NCBI GenBank assembly: GCA_046329815.1 | Contig: JAXLTY010000003.1 | Coordinates: 124,001 to 188,000, forward strand | Direction of reading: 5' to 3' | DNA length: 64,000 bases | Source: JADJSS01 sp046329815 | GTDB taxonomy: Bacteria > Bacteroidota > Bacteroidia > Chitinophagales > JADIYW01 | Translations under genes and position numbers: made by a program | Shown here: positions 1 through 8,203 of the stretch, piece by piece | Position numbering within the stretch: the stretch's first letter is position 1 | How the letters are laid out: every line of letters begins with the position of its first letter | Notes under the pieces: generated by a model | Database searches by the model: none | What the model was told of the DNA's origin: nothing | What the model saw: the letters and a program-made list of their open reading frames with translations, nothing else

Positions 1-1072
1 TTACAGTACTCGCAAAGCCAATACTTGCGCGATTTTGTGTGTAAGCGAAATTATCTTGTTCTGTGTTATAAATGTCTGCTAAGGTCATCGCTTGTTTCAC
101 TTCTATATTAGTAATGTTATTTTCTGCGAGCAGCAGTTTTGATTTTTCTATACACAACGGTTTGAATTCATACAAAGCTATTAATCTGCCTTTACGCAAA
201 AGCGCTTTATCTATATTATTGATGTGCGTATTGAATGTCGCGATGATCTGTATTCCAAGACTTTCGCCTAATAAACCATCTGTAATATTCAGCAGCATGG
301 AAATATTAGCATTGTATTGGCTGTTGCGCGAAATAAGTAATTGTTCCGCGTCTTCTATCACAAATACAGTATTCGCATGGTCTATCAGAAAATCAGTAAA
401 ATCAGGCGACTCCAAACAACTAAGCATCTTTGGCGGTATGAAAACTATTTTCTTTTTTTGCTGATGAATAAGATAGCGTATATACGTACTTTTACCGGTT
501 CCCGGTGCGCCATGCAGTAAAATGATACCACTTTTGTCTTTCTGCTTTAAAGTATTTAAGATATGCTGATGCACCGCTTGCAGATCATCATTATAATGAC
601 GAATAATATCTAACGTTGGTTTTTTCAGTTTCAGTTCGCTTGTAAAGAGACCGTGTCGTGTTTGTCGAATTAAAGAAATTTCTGTAGTAATTTTGGGTTT
701 TTCTTTAACAGAAAATATTTTGAGTTTTTCTGCCCATTTATATGCTTCCTTTTCATTTATAAATGGATATAATATGCTCAGTTCATTGGCTTCTACGTCA
801 ATAAAAATACCATCGTTCATACAGTATATAAGGTTGATATTTTTCATTTCTTTATTCCCTTTTTCTACAGATTGTTTTTTATAACAGCATAGTACATCGT
901 TTTTGCTTGTTGTTTCTATAAATTCTTTGACTTTCTTTCCTGATATTTTATTGATTTCAAGGAAACAAGGTATTTCTTTGAAATGTGCATAAAACAAACG
1001 TTTTCCACTGATATATGAACCGCTGTTATCAAATAAACTTTGTTCGTGATGTTGTAGTGCAATTGTTTCCAT
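1..1072 (-). CDS. AAA+ ATPase (C-terminus cut by window edge)
   Basis: The reading frame opens at ATG 1072 and stays open to base 1, so at least 357 residues are present and the C-terminus lies outside the window. Residues about 188-195 read GAPGTGKS, a Walker A loop, and about 235-241 FVIEDAE, a Walker B. Further on, LRKGRL in an AAA-type arginine-finger/sensor context supports the AAA family, perhaps BCS1-like. The N-terminal 180 residues show no motif I recognise. There is no signal peptide or membrane segment, so it is presumably cytosolic. A TAGTTTTG element on the minus strand at 1096-1089 could be its -7 box. The substrate is unknown. The tta at bases 1-3 looks like a minus-strand stop but is out of frame. 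Confidence 0.8.
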   Translation of the reverse strand, partial: METIALQHHEQSLFDNSGSYISGKRLFYAHFKEIPCFLEINKISGKKVKEFIETTSKNDVLCCYKKQSVEKGNKEMKNINLIYCMNDGIFIDVEANELSILYPFINEKEAYKWAEKLKIFSVKEKPKITTEISLIRQTRHGLFTSELKLKKPTLDIIRHYNDDLQAVHQHILNTLKQKDKSGIILLHGAPGTGKSTYIRYLIHQQKKKIVFIPPKMLSCLESPDFTDFLIDHANTVFVIEDAEQLLISRNSQYNANISMLLNITDGLLGESLGIQIIATFNTHINNIDKALLRKGRLIALYEFKPLCIEKSKLLLAENNITNIEVKQAMTLADIYNTEQDNFAYTQNRASIGFASTV

Positions 1073-1191
1073 TTTTTAATTTATGGAACAAAACTATATT
1101 AGCAGTGCGACAAAACATGTCGTAGTAAAATATTTTTTTCAGATTAGTAATAACGCAAATCCGTACATGTTTAAATTTCTATATGTTAGAA

Positions 1192-1223
1192 TAAAAAAAG
1201 TCGCAACGGAAAGTTGCGACTTT
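1192..1223 (-). terminator. Intrinsic terminator of rpmE2
   Basis: Perfect 11-bp inverted repeat AAAGTCGCAAC/GTTGCGACTTT (1197-1207 and 1213-1223) with a 5-base loop. On the minus strand it is followed by a run of T. It lies about 30 bp past the rpmE2 stop. Confidence 0.85.
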
Positions 1224-1251
1224 AATAAAATATCTTTGAAAATAATCTGAA

Positions 1252-1500
1252 TTATTTTTTAGCGTATTTTTTGTTGAATTTATCGATACGACCTGCTGTA
1301 TCTAATAATTTTTGTTTTCCTGTGTAATAAGGATGTGACATATTAGAAACCTCTAATTTCACTAATGGGTATTCGTTACCGTCTTCCCATTTGATCGTAT
1401 CACGTGTGTTTGCACATGATTTTCCTAAAAATAAGTAGTCGCAAGAAAAGTCTTTAAACACTACAAATCTGTATTCTTTTGGATGGATATCTGCTTTCAT
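1252..1500 (-). CDS. rpmE2: 50S ribosomal protein L31 type B
   Basis: An 82-residue protein of the large ribosomal subunit. The start MKADIHPKEYRFVVFKD and the segment SHPYYTGKQKLLDTAGRIDKF are typical of L31. The zinc-binding CxxC pair of type A L31 is absent, and the longer sequence with LFLGKSCANT is the type B form. In other bacteria type B copies can replace the zinc form under zinc limitation; nothing here shows zinc control. It is a single-gene unit with its own -7 box and a strong terminator. Confidence 0.95.
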   Translation of the reverse strand: MKADIHPKEYRFVVFKDFSCDYLFLGKSCANTRDTIKWEDGNEYPLVKLEVSNMSHPYYTGKQKLLDTAGRIDKFNKKYAKK

Positions 1501-1526
1501 AAAAATATTTTATTATAATTTGGACT

Positions 1527-1535
1527 GCAAAGATA
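1527..1535 (-). promoter_or_regulatory. -7 promoter element of rpmE2
   Basis: The minus strand reads TATCTTTGC, a full match to the Bacteroidota -7 consensus TAnnTTTGC, about 27 bp before the start codon. No clear -33 TTG is seen at the usual distance. Confidence 0.5.
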
Positions 1536-1551
1536 CAAATTAATTCGTGAA

Positions 1552-1575
1552 TTTGAAAATTTGAAAATTTGAAAA
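1552..1575. repeat. Three tandem copies of an 8-mer
   Basis: TTTGAAAA is repeated three times without change in the rpmE2 upstream region. A related 8-mer array lies at about 42778-42812. Confidence 0.8.
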
Positions 1576-1631
1576 TAGTATTATTTAACAATAAAGCTAC
1601 ATTTTTTGACATACAACTGCTTTAATCACCG

Positions 1632-2705
1632 TCACTTCCTGACGGTAATTTTGAGCGCGCCGCTGGTTTTCATCGTTGATGTAAGTGACACATTCTGAAT
1701 CTTTTTGCCGTCTTTTATGGTGATGGAAGCAGTATTTGGCGGCTCTGCACCTAAATTAATAGCATCCAAAACCAGGTAATTTTTCACTTTATCCAAATGT
1801 ACGCTGATTGATTTTTTAGTTTTAGTCAACAGTTGATTTTGCAAAATCGGTTTCTTGTTGATGTATAAATTGATTGAATCACCATCTTCCGTATATCTGT
1901 CCCAATATTCAATGATAATATCCGGACTGCTGACCTCAATTTCGTCTTTCACATAAACAGGACGCATTTTTACTTCTTCAAATGTATCAATTACAGGCGC
2001 ACGGTCCTCATTTTTAGACGTTATTTGTGTTTCCGTTTTTTGTTCTTGTTTTGGCGGTTCCACTTGAGCAATTGGTTCAGTTTTTACTGGCTCCTGAACG
2101 GCAACAGCAGGTTCATTTGTTGCCAGTTTGGTTGTATTAGCAGCAACAGGTGCCTGAGGTTTTACCAGTTCTGTTTTTGTAATTGGCGCAGGTTTTTTCG
2201 TTTTTTGTTCATAATCTTGCCAATTTTGGTCAAATTCTGCTGTCATATCGCTATACATGACACGACGCAAATAAGATGAACGCAGGCAGGCAAACATTTC
2301 TTTTTGGAAATACCGCACTTTACAATCATTCTTTTTCACTTCGGTTTGCAGCCATGTATCGGTGAAAGTCAGCTCGTTTTCATCTTCATTCAAATCCCAG
2401 ACGCCATTCAGACAATCGATCCAGTTATTTCCGCCATTTTCTTTCATTAAAAAAATCGCTGTAATTTCTAAATAACGCTTTTTGCAAATATTTCCACTGA
2501 TCTGATATTGACCAAAATAATCGCCATCTGTCATTTTCAATTGCGCAGAAAAAATATCGCCTGGCGGCAATACTTGCAAATCCATTTCTACATCATATGT
2601 ATTATGGATATATTGAATAAATGTTCCATACCATTTACCTTCAATATCCTGTGCTTTGGAAATAAACGAACAAAAAATAAGAATAAAAAATAACGACCTT
2701 TTCAT
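1632..2705 (-). CDS. Secreted protein with Pro/Lys/Glu/Val-rich linker
   Basis: I place the start at MKRSLFFILIF (ATG 2705; 357 residues), where a signal peptide ending SKAQ begins; an upstream ATG at 2726 adds seven unlikely residues. After cleavage there is a roughly 130-residue domain starting DIEGKWYGTFIQYI, resembling lipocalin-like or exported beta-rich domains, then a low-complexity linker rich in P, K, E, V and Q. The C-terminal 100 residues (DGDSINLYINKK, LVLDAINLGAEPPNTASI) look like a beta-sandwich module that recurs in Bacteroidota secreted proteins. The exact function is unknown. It is preceded by a 190-bp intergenic stretch and has no obvious operon partner. Confidence 0.7.
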   Translation of the reverse strand: MKRSLFFILIFCSFISKAQDIEGKWYGTFIQYIHNTYDVEMDLQVLPPGDIFSAQLKMTDGDYFGQYQISGNICKKRYLEITAIFLMKENGGNNWIDCLNGVWDLNEDENELTFTDTWLQTEVKKNDCKVRYFQKEMFACLRSSYLRRVMYSDMTAEFDQNWQDYEQKTKKPAPITKTELVKPQAPVAANTTKLATNEPAVAVQEPVKTEPIAQVEPPKQEQKTETQITSKNEDRAPVIDTFEEVKMRPVYVKDEIEVSSPDIIIEYWDRYTEDGDSINLYINKKPILQNQLLTKTKKSISVHLDKVKNYLVLDAINLGAEPPNTASITIKDGKKIQNVSLTSTMKTSGALKITVRK

Positions 2706-2861
2706 GTGTTTATAATTATTGTGCATTTAGGTGCACATAGAATTCGCAAATAATCATCACTGTTCGAGATTCGAATAATTATGCTCATTTCACGATTGCA
2801 AAGTAATTGAATTCGATATTGTCTATCAAATCATTTGCCAAACATTGTGTTAGTAAGTTTG

Positions 2862-2932
2862 ATAATCATTGGTCATTAGTCATTGGTAAGTTTATCAATG
2901 GTCAAATAGACGATAGTTAATCGATAATTGAC
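2862..2932. repeat. Degenerate 7-bp tandem array
   Basis: Units such as ATTGGTC, ATTAGTC, ATTGGTA and, on the other strand, ATGACTA, ATGACCA, ATGATTA keep a 7-bp register. The array runs into the 3' end of engB and contains its stop codon (2917-2919). Confidence 0.65.
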
Positions 2933-3513
2933 ATCAATTCTTTGATATATTCCATAATTTCATTTCCACCGCGATTTTTCTCAGAAGAAGTTAAGAAAAA
3001 TGGCGGCAAACCTTCCCAATTTTCAAGCATTTTGGCTTTGAAGGTTTTCATATTTTTCTGAACCTGTAACGCTTTTTCCTTATCAGATTTTGTAAAAACT
3101 ATTGCAAAAGGAATACGGTTTTGTCCAAGCCAGTCGATAAATTCCAAATCTATTTTTTGCGGTGAAATGCTGCTGTCAATCAACAAAAAAACGGTTCTTA
3201 ATTGCTTTCTTTTGGAAATATAAAAACGAATCATTTTATCAAAAACCGCGCGTGTTGTTTTCGATAATTTTGCGTAACCATAGCCAGGCAAATCGACCAA
3301 ATGCCAATTTTCATCGATCAAAAAGAAATTGATCGTCTGCGTTTTTCCCGGTGTTTTTGACACTTTTGCCAGATCTTTCCGATTGGTCAATAAATTGATC
3401 AGTGATGATTTTCCGACATTGCTTCGACCAATAAATGCAAACTCCGGAAAATCTGTCTGCGGACAATCATCTGTTTTGGGAAAGGCACCGATAAATTTTG
3501 CGTTCTGTATCAA
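2917..3513 (-). CDS. engB: Ribosome-biogenesis GTPase EngB/YihA
   Basis: A 198-residue GTPase of the TrmE-Era-EngA-EngB family, needed in other bacteria for 50S subunit assembly. The G1 loop is GRSNVGKSS (about residues 29-37), G3 is DLPGYGYAKL, G4 is TKSDK and G5 is TSS near the end, all in order with normal spacing and normal family length. The start MIQNAKFIG fits the family. The last codons and the stop sit in a 7-bp repeat array, so the extreme C-terminus may vary between strains. The minus-strand CATCTTTGC at 3540-3532 is a one-mismatch -7 box. Confidence 0.95.
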   Translation of the reverse strand: MIQNAKFIGAFPKTDDCPQTDFPEFAFIGRSNVGKSSLINLLTNRKDLAKVSKTPGKTQTINFFLIDENWHLVDLPGYGYAKLSKTTRAVFDKMIRFYISKRKQLRTVFLLIDSSISPQKIDLEFIDWLGQNRIPFAIVFTKSDKEKALQVQKNMKTFKAKMLENWEGLPPFFLTSSEKNRGGNEIMEYIKELMSIID

Positions 3514-3574
3514 CGTTAAGCGTTATTTAATGCAAAGATGAATACAATTTCTGAGAGAATATGTACGAATAATG

Positions 3575-3582
3575 TACTTTTG
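3575..3582 (+). promoter_or_regulatory. Possible -7 element for ubiE-porT
   Basis: TACTTTTG matches TAnnTTTG on the plus strand. It would give a leader of about 145 bases carrying both arms of the 7-bp repeat pair. There is no convincing -33 TTG. Confidence 0.35.
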
Positions 3583-3590
3583 TGGAAAAT

Positions 3591-3731
3591 AGTCGTGAGT
3601 CGTAAGTTTTGTGTCGTAAGAAAATGACAGAACTTGCAATTGTTAGATTTTTTTAGAATTAATAATTTTATTTTTGTTAGATTTTATAAAATGTCAACTC
3701 ATTACTCACGACTCACAACTTACGACTTTTT
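3591..3731. repeat. Inverted pair of 7-bp tandem arrays in the ubiE leader
   Basis: The left array (3591-3619) has units AGTCGTG, AGTCGTA, TGTCGTA. The right array (about 3695-3731) carries the same units in inverse orientation (ACTCACG, ACTTACG). AGTCGTAAGTT (3598-3608) is exactly complementary to 3717-3727, and AGTCGTGAGT (3591-3600) to 3704-3713. The right arm ends directly before the ubiE ATG. Confidence 0.75.
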
Positions 3732-4448
3732 ATGGGCACGCCATTAACACCATATAATACCAACGAAAGCAAAAAAGAACAGGTTGCGACGATGTTCAAT
3801 AATGTTGCCGGAACGTATGATTTCCTGAATCATTTTTTTTCGCTTGGAATTGATAAATTATGGCGCAGAAAGTTAGTAAAACTGATTGGTAAATCTAAAC
3901 CGAAACAAATTTTAGATGTTGCAACAGGAACGGCTGATTTGGCAATTGCTGAAGCAAAACTGAATCCTGAAAAAATTACCGGTGTAGATATTTCTGAAAA
4001 AATGCTGGCTGTTGGACGCGAAAAAATAAAAAACTATCCAAATATTGAATTACAAATTGGCGACAGCGAAAATCTGCAGTTTGATGATAATTCGTTTGAT
4101 GCAGTTTCCGTTTCGTTTGGTGTGCGTAATTTTGAAAATGTAACTAAAGGTTTAACCGAAATGAAACGTGTTTTAAAACCTGACGGCAAAGTATTTGTGT
4201 TAGAATTTTCAAAGCCCAAAAACTGGTTTATACAAAAAATATACTTTTTCTACTTTTGTACCGTTTTACCATTCATTGGAAAAATCGTATCGAAAGATGC
4301 AAGCGCTTATACTTATTTGCCAGAATCTGTGAAGTTATTTCCTGATGGCGAAAAATTTGTTGAGTTACTGCAAAATGTTGGATTTAAAAATATCGAATGC
4401 AAAACGTTAACGTTTGGTATCAGTACCATCTATATAGCAAAAAAGTAA
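3732..4448 (+). CDS. ubiE: Demethylmenaquinone methyltransferase
   Basis: A SAM-dependent C-methyltransferase for the last step of menaquinone synthesis (UbiE/MenG). Motif I is ILDVATGTADLA (about residues 61-72), followed by GVDIS; family signatures VAGTYDFLNHFFSLGID near the N-terminus and SVSFGVRNFENVTKGL in the middle are clear. At 238 residues it is of family length. The start ATG follows directly on a 7-bp repeat array. The 3' end overlaps the next gene (porT) by 52 bp in another frame. A Bacteroidota cell would be expected to use menaquinone, so menG is an equally good name. Confidence 0.95.
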   Translation: MGTPLTPYNTNESKKEQVATMFNNVAGTYDFLNHFFSLGIDKLWRRKLVKLIGKSKPKQILDVATGTADLAIAEAKLNPEKITGVDISEKMLAVGREKIKNYPNIELQIGDSENLQFDDNSFDAVSVSFGVRNFENVTKGLTEMKRVLKPDGKVFVLEFSKPKNWFIQKIYFFYFCTVLPFIGKIVSKDASAYTYLPESVKLFPDGEKFVELLQNVGFKNIECKTLTFGISTIYIAKK

Positions 4449-5128
4449 TTGCATTATGCATTCTTTTTATGTGTTGTATGTGCAGTTTTGCGCAGCGCAA
4501 TGTAATGGAAAATGATATGAAGTTTGCCAGAAAACCATATCATTTCGGTATTCATTTAGCAGCTAATTTTGGCGATTTAAAAGTAAAGCACAGTGCTGCT
4601 TTTGCTTACAGCGACAGTATTTTATCTATCAAATCAAAATACGGAATTGGTTTTGAAATTGGCGCTGTGATCAGCTATCACATCAGTAAATACTTTGAGT
4701 TCAGAACAGTTCCCGGTTTTGCGTTCAATAACAAAAACCTGATTTATCAATTTTCTGATTTGTCGAATCCTGACAAAAAATCGTTGCCGCAAATTTATTT
4801 TGATCTGCCGTTTGAAATCAAATTTAAATCAGAACCGCTGAAAGATGTAAAGATTTATGCGCTTGCAGGCATCAAATATGGTTATGACATCGGTTCTAAT
4901 TTTAAAGACCGCAAGAAAGATAACATGCCACATCAATTACAACATGATTTTGGTGTTGATTACGGTGTTGGTTTGGAAATCCATTTTCCGTTATTTATTC
5001 TGTGTCCTGAATTTAAAGTGTTTAATTCTGTATTGAATATTCACAGAAAAGAAAATTCGGTTTATTCAAAATACATTGATGGTTTGCATAACCGTACATT
5101 TACATTCTCACTGAATTTTGAAGGATAA
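4397..5128 (+). CDS. porT: PorT-like type IX secretion/gliding protein
   Basis: A 243-residue predicted outer-membrane beta-barrel. After a signal peptide (hydrophobic stretch IALCILFMCCMCSFA, then Q) comes RKPYHFGIHLAANFGDLKVKH, resembling the RPYHFG start of mature PorT/SprT, and then alternating beta-strands to an aromatic-ending C-terminus. PorT is part of type IX secretion, and a neighbouring ubiE is, as I recall, a common arrangement in Bacteroidota. The only ATG giving a full signal peptide is 52 bp inside ubiE, so the two are probably translationally coupled. A T9SS-sorted cargo occurs in this window at 47842-49158. A generic outer-membrane barrel is the main alternative. Confidence 0.8.
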   Translation: MQNVNVWYQYHLYSKKVIALCILFMCCMCSFAQRNVMENDMKFARKPYHFGIHLAANFGDLKVKHSAAFAYSDSILSIKSKYGIGFEIGAVISYHISKYFEFRTVPGFAFNNKNLIYQFSDLSNPDKKSLPQIYFDLPFEIKFKSEPLKDVKIYALAGIKYGYDIGSNFKDRKKDNMPHQLQHDFGVDYGVGLEIHFPLFILCPEFKVFNSVLNIHRKENSVYSKYIDGLHNRTFTFSLNFEG

Positions 5129-5129
5129 T

Positions 5130-5768
5130 TTATTTTATAGGAACAAGATTATCCAGTTTTTCTTTAATAGACAGTTTTACGGTGTTCATTGCATTTTCAA
5201 AGCTCACATTATTATTTACCACAATATCACAGTGTGGTTTGTATGGTAAAATAAATTTCTGATACGAAGGAAATACATGATGCTGATATCTGTATAATAC
5301 ATCTTCAATCGGATAGTTGCGTTCGATCTGATCGCGCTGAATACGACGAATCAATTTAATATGTTCTTCTGCATCGATAAAGATTCTAAAATCCATCAAA
5401 TCGGAAACATCTTTAAAATGAAACACAAAAATACCTTCAATAATGATAATCGGCGCTGCTTTGTAAGTAATCAATTTGGGCTCTGCCAATGGATTATTAT
5501 ATACATATTCTTTCAGTACTACATCTTCACCATTCAATAATTTTAGTACATCGTTGTGATATTCTTGTTCTTTAAACGATTCCGGAAGATCAAAATTCTT
5601 TTCACCTGCTTTATCTACAACCTGTTCTTCGCGTGGCTTGTAATAATTATCCTGACTTAAAATACATACCTGTTCTGACGAAAAACTATTGGCCAATTCT
5701 CTGACAAAAGTTGTCTTTCCGCTTCCGCTTCCGCCTGATATTCCAATGATGAATGGTTTTTGAATCAT
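5130..5768 (-). CDS. udk: Uridine kinase
   Basis: Phosphorylates uridine and cytidine in pyrimidine salvage. The P-loop is GGSGSGKTTF (about residues 10-19), followed by LSQDNYY, the EGIFVFH region and RRIQRDQIER, all expected in this order. I start it at MIQKPFIIG (212 residues) rather than eight residues upstream. It ends two bases from the convergent porT stop. The start region faces folD, and a minus-strand TAGTTTTG at 5797-5790 is a fitting -7 box. Confidence 0.93.
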   Translation of the reverse strand: MIQKPFIIGISGGSGSGKTTFVRELANSFSSEQVCILSQDNYYKPREEQVVDKAGEKNFDLPESFKEQEYHNDVLKLLNGEDVVLKEYVYNNPLAEPKLITYKAAPIIIIEGIFVFHFKDVSDLMDFRIFIDAEEHIKLIRRIQRDQIERNYPIEDVLYRYQHHVFPSYQKFILPYKPHCDIVVNNNVSFENAMNTVKLSIKEKLDNLVPIK

Positions 5769-5789
5769 GATGTTTATAAAAAAGTTTCT

Positions 5790-5797
5790 CAAAACTA
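5790..5797 (-). promoter_or_regulatory. -7 element of udk
   Basis: The minus strand reads TAGTTTTG (TAnnTTTG), 22 bp before the udk start. The -33 box is not clear. Confidence 0.4.
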
Positions 5798-5841
5798 ATC
5801 AAACGAAATTATCTTACCTATTTTTAATGCAAAATTTTACT

Positions 5842-6753
5842 ATGCAGCTATTAGATGGCAAAAAACTGGCCACCGAAATCAAACAAGAAATTGCTGAAGA
5901 AGTACGCATGATAAAAGCTGCCGGAAAAAAAGTTCCGCATTTGGTAGCTGTATTAGTTGGCGATGATGGCGCCAGTCAAACCTATGTTGCCAGTAAAGTA
6001 AAATCGTGCGAAGAAGTTGGTTTCAAATCTACTTTGATCCGATTGAAAAAAGATATTACCGAAAATGAATTGCTGACACAGATTAATTTGCTGAATAATG
6101 ATGATTCAGTAGATGGTTTTATCGTTCAATTGCCTTTGCCAAAACATATCGACGAAGAGAAAATCATGCTTGCCATTGCGCCGGAAAAAGATGTTGATGG
6201 TTTTCATCCGACAAACGTTGGCAGAATGACGTTAAATTTACCAAGTTATGTTTCGGCAACGCCAAAAGGAATTTTAGAAATGCTGAATCGTTATAATATT
6301 GAAACCGAAGGCAAGCATTGCGTAGTGATTGGCAGAAGCAATATTGTTGGCCTTCCGATGAGTTTATTGATGCAGCGACGCACCAAACCTGGCAATTGTA
6401 CGGTTACTATTTGCCACAGCAAAACCAATGATTTATCAAAATACACGTTAGAAGCTGATATTATAATTGCAGCGCTTGGCAAGCCAAAATTTTTGACTGC
6501 TGACATGGTAAAAAAAGGTGCCGTTGTGATCGATGTCGGTATTACGCGAGTTGCCGATGCTTCGACAAAATCAGGTTTTAAGTTATGTGGTGATGTTGAT
6601 TTTGAGCATGTCAGTAAAAAATGCAGTTATATTTCGCCGGTTCCAGGTGGCGTTGGTTTAATGACCGTTGCATCGCTTTTGCAAAATACATTAAGCGCAG
6701 CGAAAGAAGAATTTTACAAGAAATCAATCAGTTTCGGACTGGATGATTTATAA
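5842..6753 (+). CDS. folD: Methylene-THF dehydrogenase/cyclohydrolase
   Basis: Bifunctional FolD (303 residues) interconverts methylene-, methenyl- and formyl-tetrahydrofolate. The catalytic region shows YVASKVKSCEEVG with the conserved lysine, then DGFIVQLPLP and PEKDVDGFHP; the NADP-binding part has VIGRSNIVGLP and the C-terminus PVPGGVGLMTVA. The start MQLLDGKKLA fits family N-termini; upstream in-frame ATGs at 5827 and 5767 would add unusual residues. It is divergent from udk and its stop is next to the convergent cysQ stop. Confidence 0.95.
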   Translation: MQLLDGKKLATEIKQEIAEEVRMIKAAGKKVPHLVAVLVGDDGASQTYVASKVKSCEEVGFKSTLIRLKKDITENELLTQINLLNNDDSVDGFIVQLPLPKHIDEEKIMLAIAPEKDVDGFHPTNVGRMTLNLPSYVSATPKGILEMLNRYNIETEGKHCVVIGRSNIVGLPMSLLMQRRTKPGNCTVTICHSKTNDLSKYTLEADIIIAALGKPKFLTADMVKKGAVVIDVGITRVADASTKSGFKLCGDVDFEHVSKKCSYISPVPGGVGLMTVASLLQNTLSAAKEEFYKKSISFGLDDL

Positions 6754-6754
6754 A

Positions 6755-7522
6755 TTACAGTTCAGGATTTTTTACCATAAAAAACGGATTCAATAAATTT
6801 TCTCTGTTGTATAACAATGGTTCGTTGTTATCGAAACGTAGTACTTCGGCACCTGCTTCTGTAGCGACGATCTGTCCGGCGCAAGTGTCCCATTCCATGG
6901 TTGGTCCTAGTCGCGGATAAACATCGGCTTTGCCTTCTGCCAATAAACAAAATTTAAGCGAACTACCTGCTGCTACGAAATCAACGTTCCTAAATTTTGA
7001 TTTTTGCTGTTCTACATACGCTAATAACTCTGGCGTTTGATGCGAACGCGAACCAACAATTTTCAAAATACCATCTTCCGCTAATTTACGGATTTTTAAT
7101 TTTTCAGTTCTATTATTTTCAATTTTAAAACTGCCCTTATTTTTCTCAGCATAATATGTAATATTTTGAGCCGGAACATGTACAACACCAAGAACAGGAA
7201 CGCCGTTTTCTACCAATGCTATGTTCACTGTAAATTCGTCATTCTTTTTAATAAATTCTTTCGTGCCATCTAATGGATCGACAATCCAACACTTTGTCCA
7301 GCTTTTCCGTTCAGCATAATCAATCAGTTTGTTTTCTTCAGAAATAATTGGAATCGTATTATCGATTTGTTGCAAACCTTTTACAATAATTTCATTCGCT
7401 GTTTTATCAGCGATGGTTAATGGCGAATCATCGCTTTTAAACTCTACCTGAAAATCCTGTTTATAAATTTCGAGAATGGCACTGCCAGCATTTACTGCTA
7501 TCTCAATTACATTTTGTATCAT
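6755..7522 (-). CDS. cysQ: 3'(2'),5'-bisphosphate nucleotidase
   Basis: An inositol-monophosphatase-fold enzyme (255 residues) that hydrolyses PAP to AMP. Metal-site motifs are visible: SEEN, WIVDPLDGTKEFIKKNDEF and EWDTCAGQIVATEAGA. It starts four bases past the rfbC stop, so it closes the surface-polysaccharide operon. In Bacteroidota such cysQ copies often sit in polysaccharide or sulfate-activation loci, and here it may clear PAP made during sulfation; no sulfotransferase is present in the window. A general inositol-phosphatase role is less likely given the motif set. Confidence 0.88.
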   Translation of the reverse strand: MIQNVIEIAVNAGSAILEIYKQDFQVEFKSDDSPLTIADKTANEIIVKGLQQIDNTIPIISEENKLIDYAERKSWTKCWIVDPLDGTKEFIKKNDEFTVNIALVENGVPVLGVVHVPAQNITYYAEKNKGSFKIENNRTEKLKIRKLAEDGILKIVGSRSHQTPELLAYVEQQKSKFRNVDFVAAGSSLKFCLLAEGKADVYPRLGPTMEWDTCAGQIVATEAGAEVLRFDNNEPLLYNRENLLNPFFMVKNPEL

Positions 7523-7526
7523 ACAA

Positions 7527-8081
7527 TTAATACATAAAATTAAAATTCGCGGCTGCAACCGTTGGATTGTGTGTATCTTTTTCACTAAGAATAACATCAT
7601 TTGCAGGAATCATCCAATCTATATTTAGTGTTGGATCATTATAAGCGATACCGCCTTCTGATGCTTTATCGTAATAATTATCACATTTATATAAAAACTC
7701 ACACGTTTCGGAAAGCACCACAAAGCCGTGTGCAAATCCACGTGGAATTAATAACTGCAATTTATTTTCTGCAGACAATTCCAATGAATAATGCTGTAGA
7801 AATGTTGGTGAATTTCTGCGAATATCTACAACGACATCCAACACTTTTCCTTGCGTAACACGCACTAATTTTGCCTGTGCAAAAGGATCGTTCTGGTAAT
7901 GCAAACCGCGCAACACACCGTATGAAGATTTAGAGTGATTATCCTGAATAAAGTTGTAATTCAAACCGGCGTCTTCTAATTTTTTAGCGCTGAAACTTTC
8001 AAAGAAAAAACCTCTGTTATCAGCAAATACAGTAGGCTCTATGATGTATAGATCTTTTAACGGTGTGTCAATAATTTTCAT
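7527..8081 (-). CDS. rfbC: dTDP-4-dehydrorhamnose 3,5-epimerase
   Basis: A cupin-fold epimerase of dTDP-L-rhamnose synthesis (184 residues). DNRGFFFESF, DNHSKSSYGVLRGLHYQ with the catalytic histidine, VVDIRRNSPTF and IPRGFAHGFVVLSE are the family signatures in order. With rfbB upstream in the same operon it supplies two steps of the pathway; rfbA and rfbD are not in the window. A gap of 122 bp separates it from the chain-length gene upstream, without an evident terminator. Confidence 0.94.
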   Translation of the reverse strand: MKIIDTPLKDLYIIEPTVFADNRGFFFESFSAKKLEDAGLNYNFIQDNHSKSSYGVLRGLHYQNDPFAQAKLVRVTQGKVLDVVVDIRRNSPTFLQHYSLELSAENKLQLLIPRGFAHGFVVLSETCEFLYKCDNYYDKASEGGIAYNDPTLNIDWMIPANDVILSEKDTHNPTVAAANFNFMY

Positions 8082-8203
8082 GCGTGTTATTTATTGTTTT
8101 CTTTGCGCATGTGGAATATCCTGATCGTCATTATTATACAAGCGAATTATGGGCAATGGATATTTCACAAGAAGAATATTATAATTAATTTGGATAAAAT
8201 CGA

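Noticed and set aside
1..3. Apparent minus-strand stop codon that would end the AAA+ gene
   Set aside because: It is out of frame with the start at 1072; the frame stays open to the edge.
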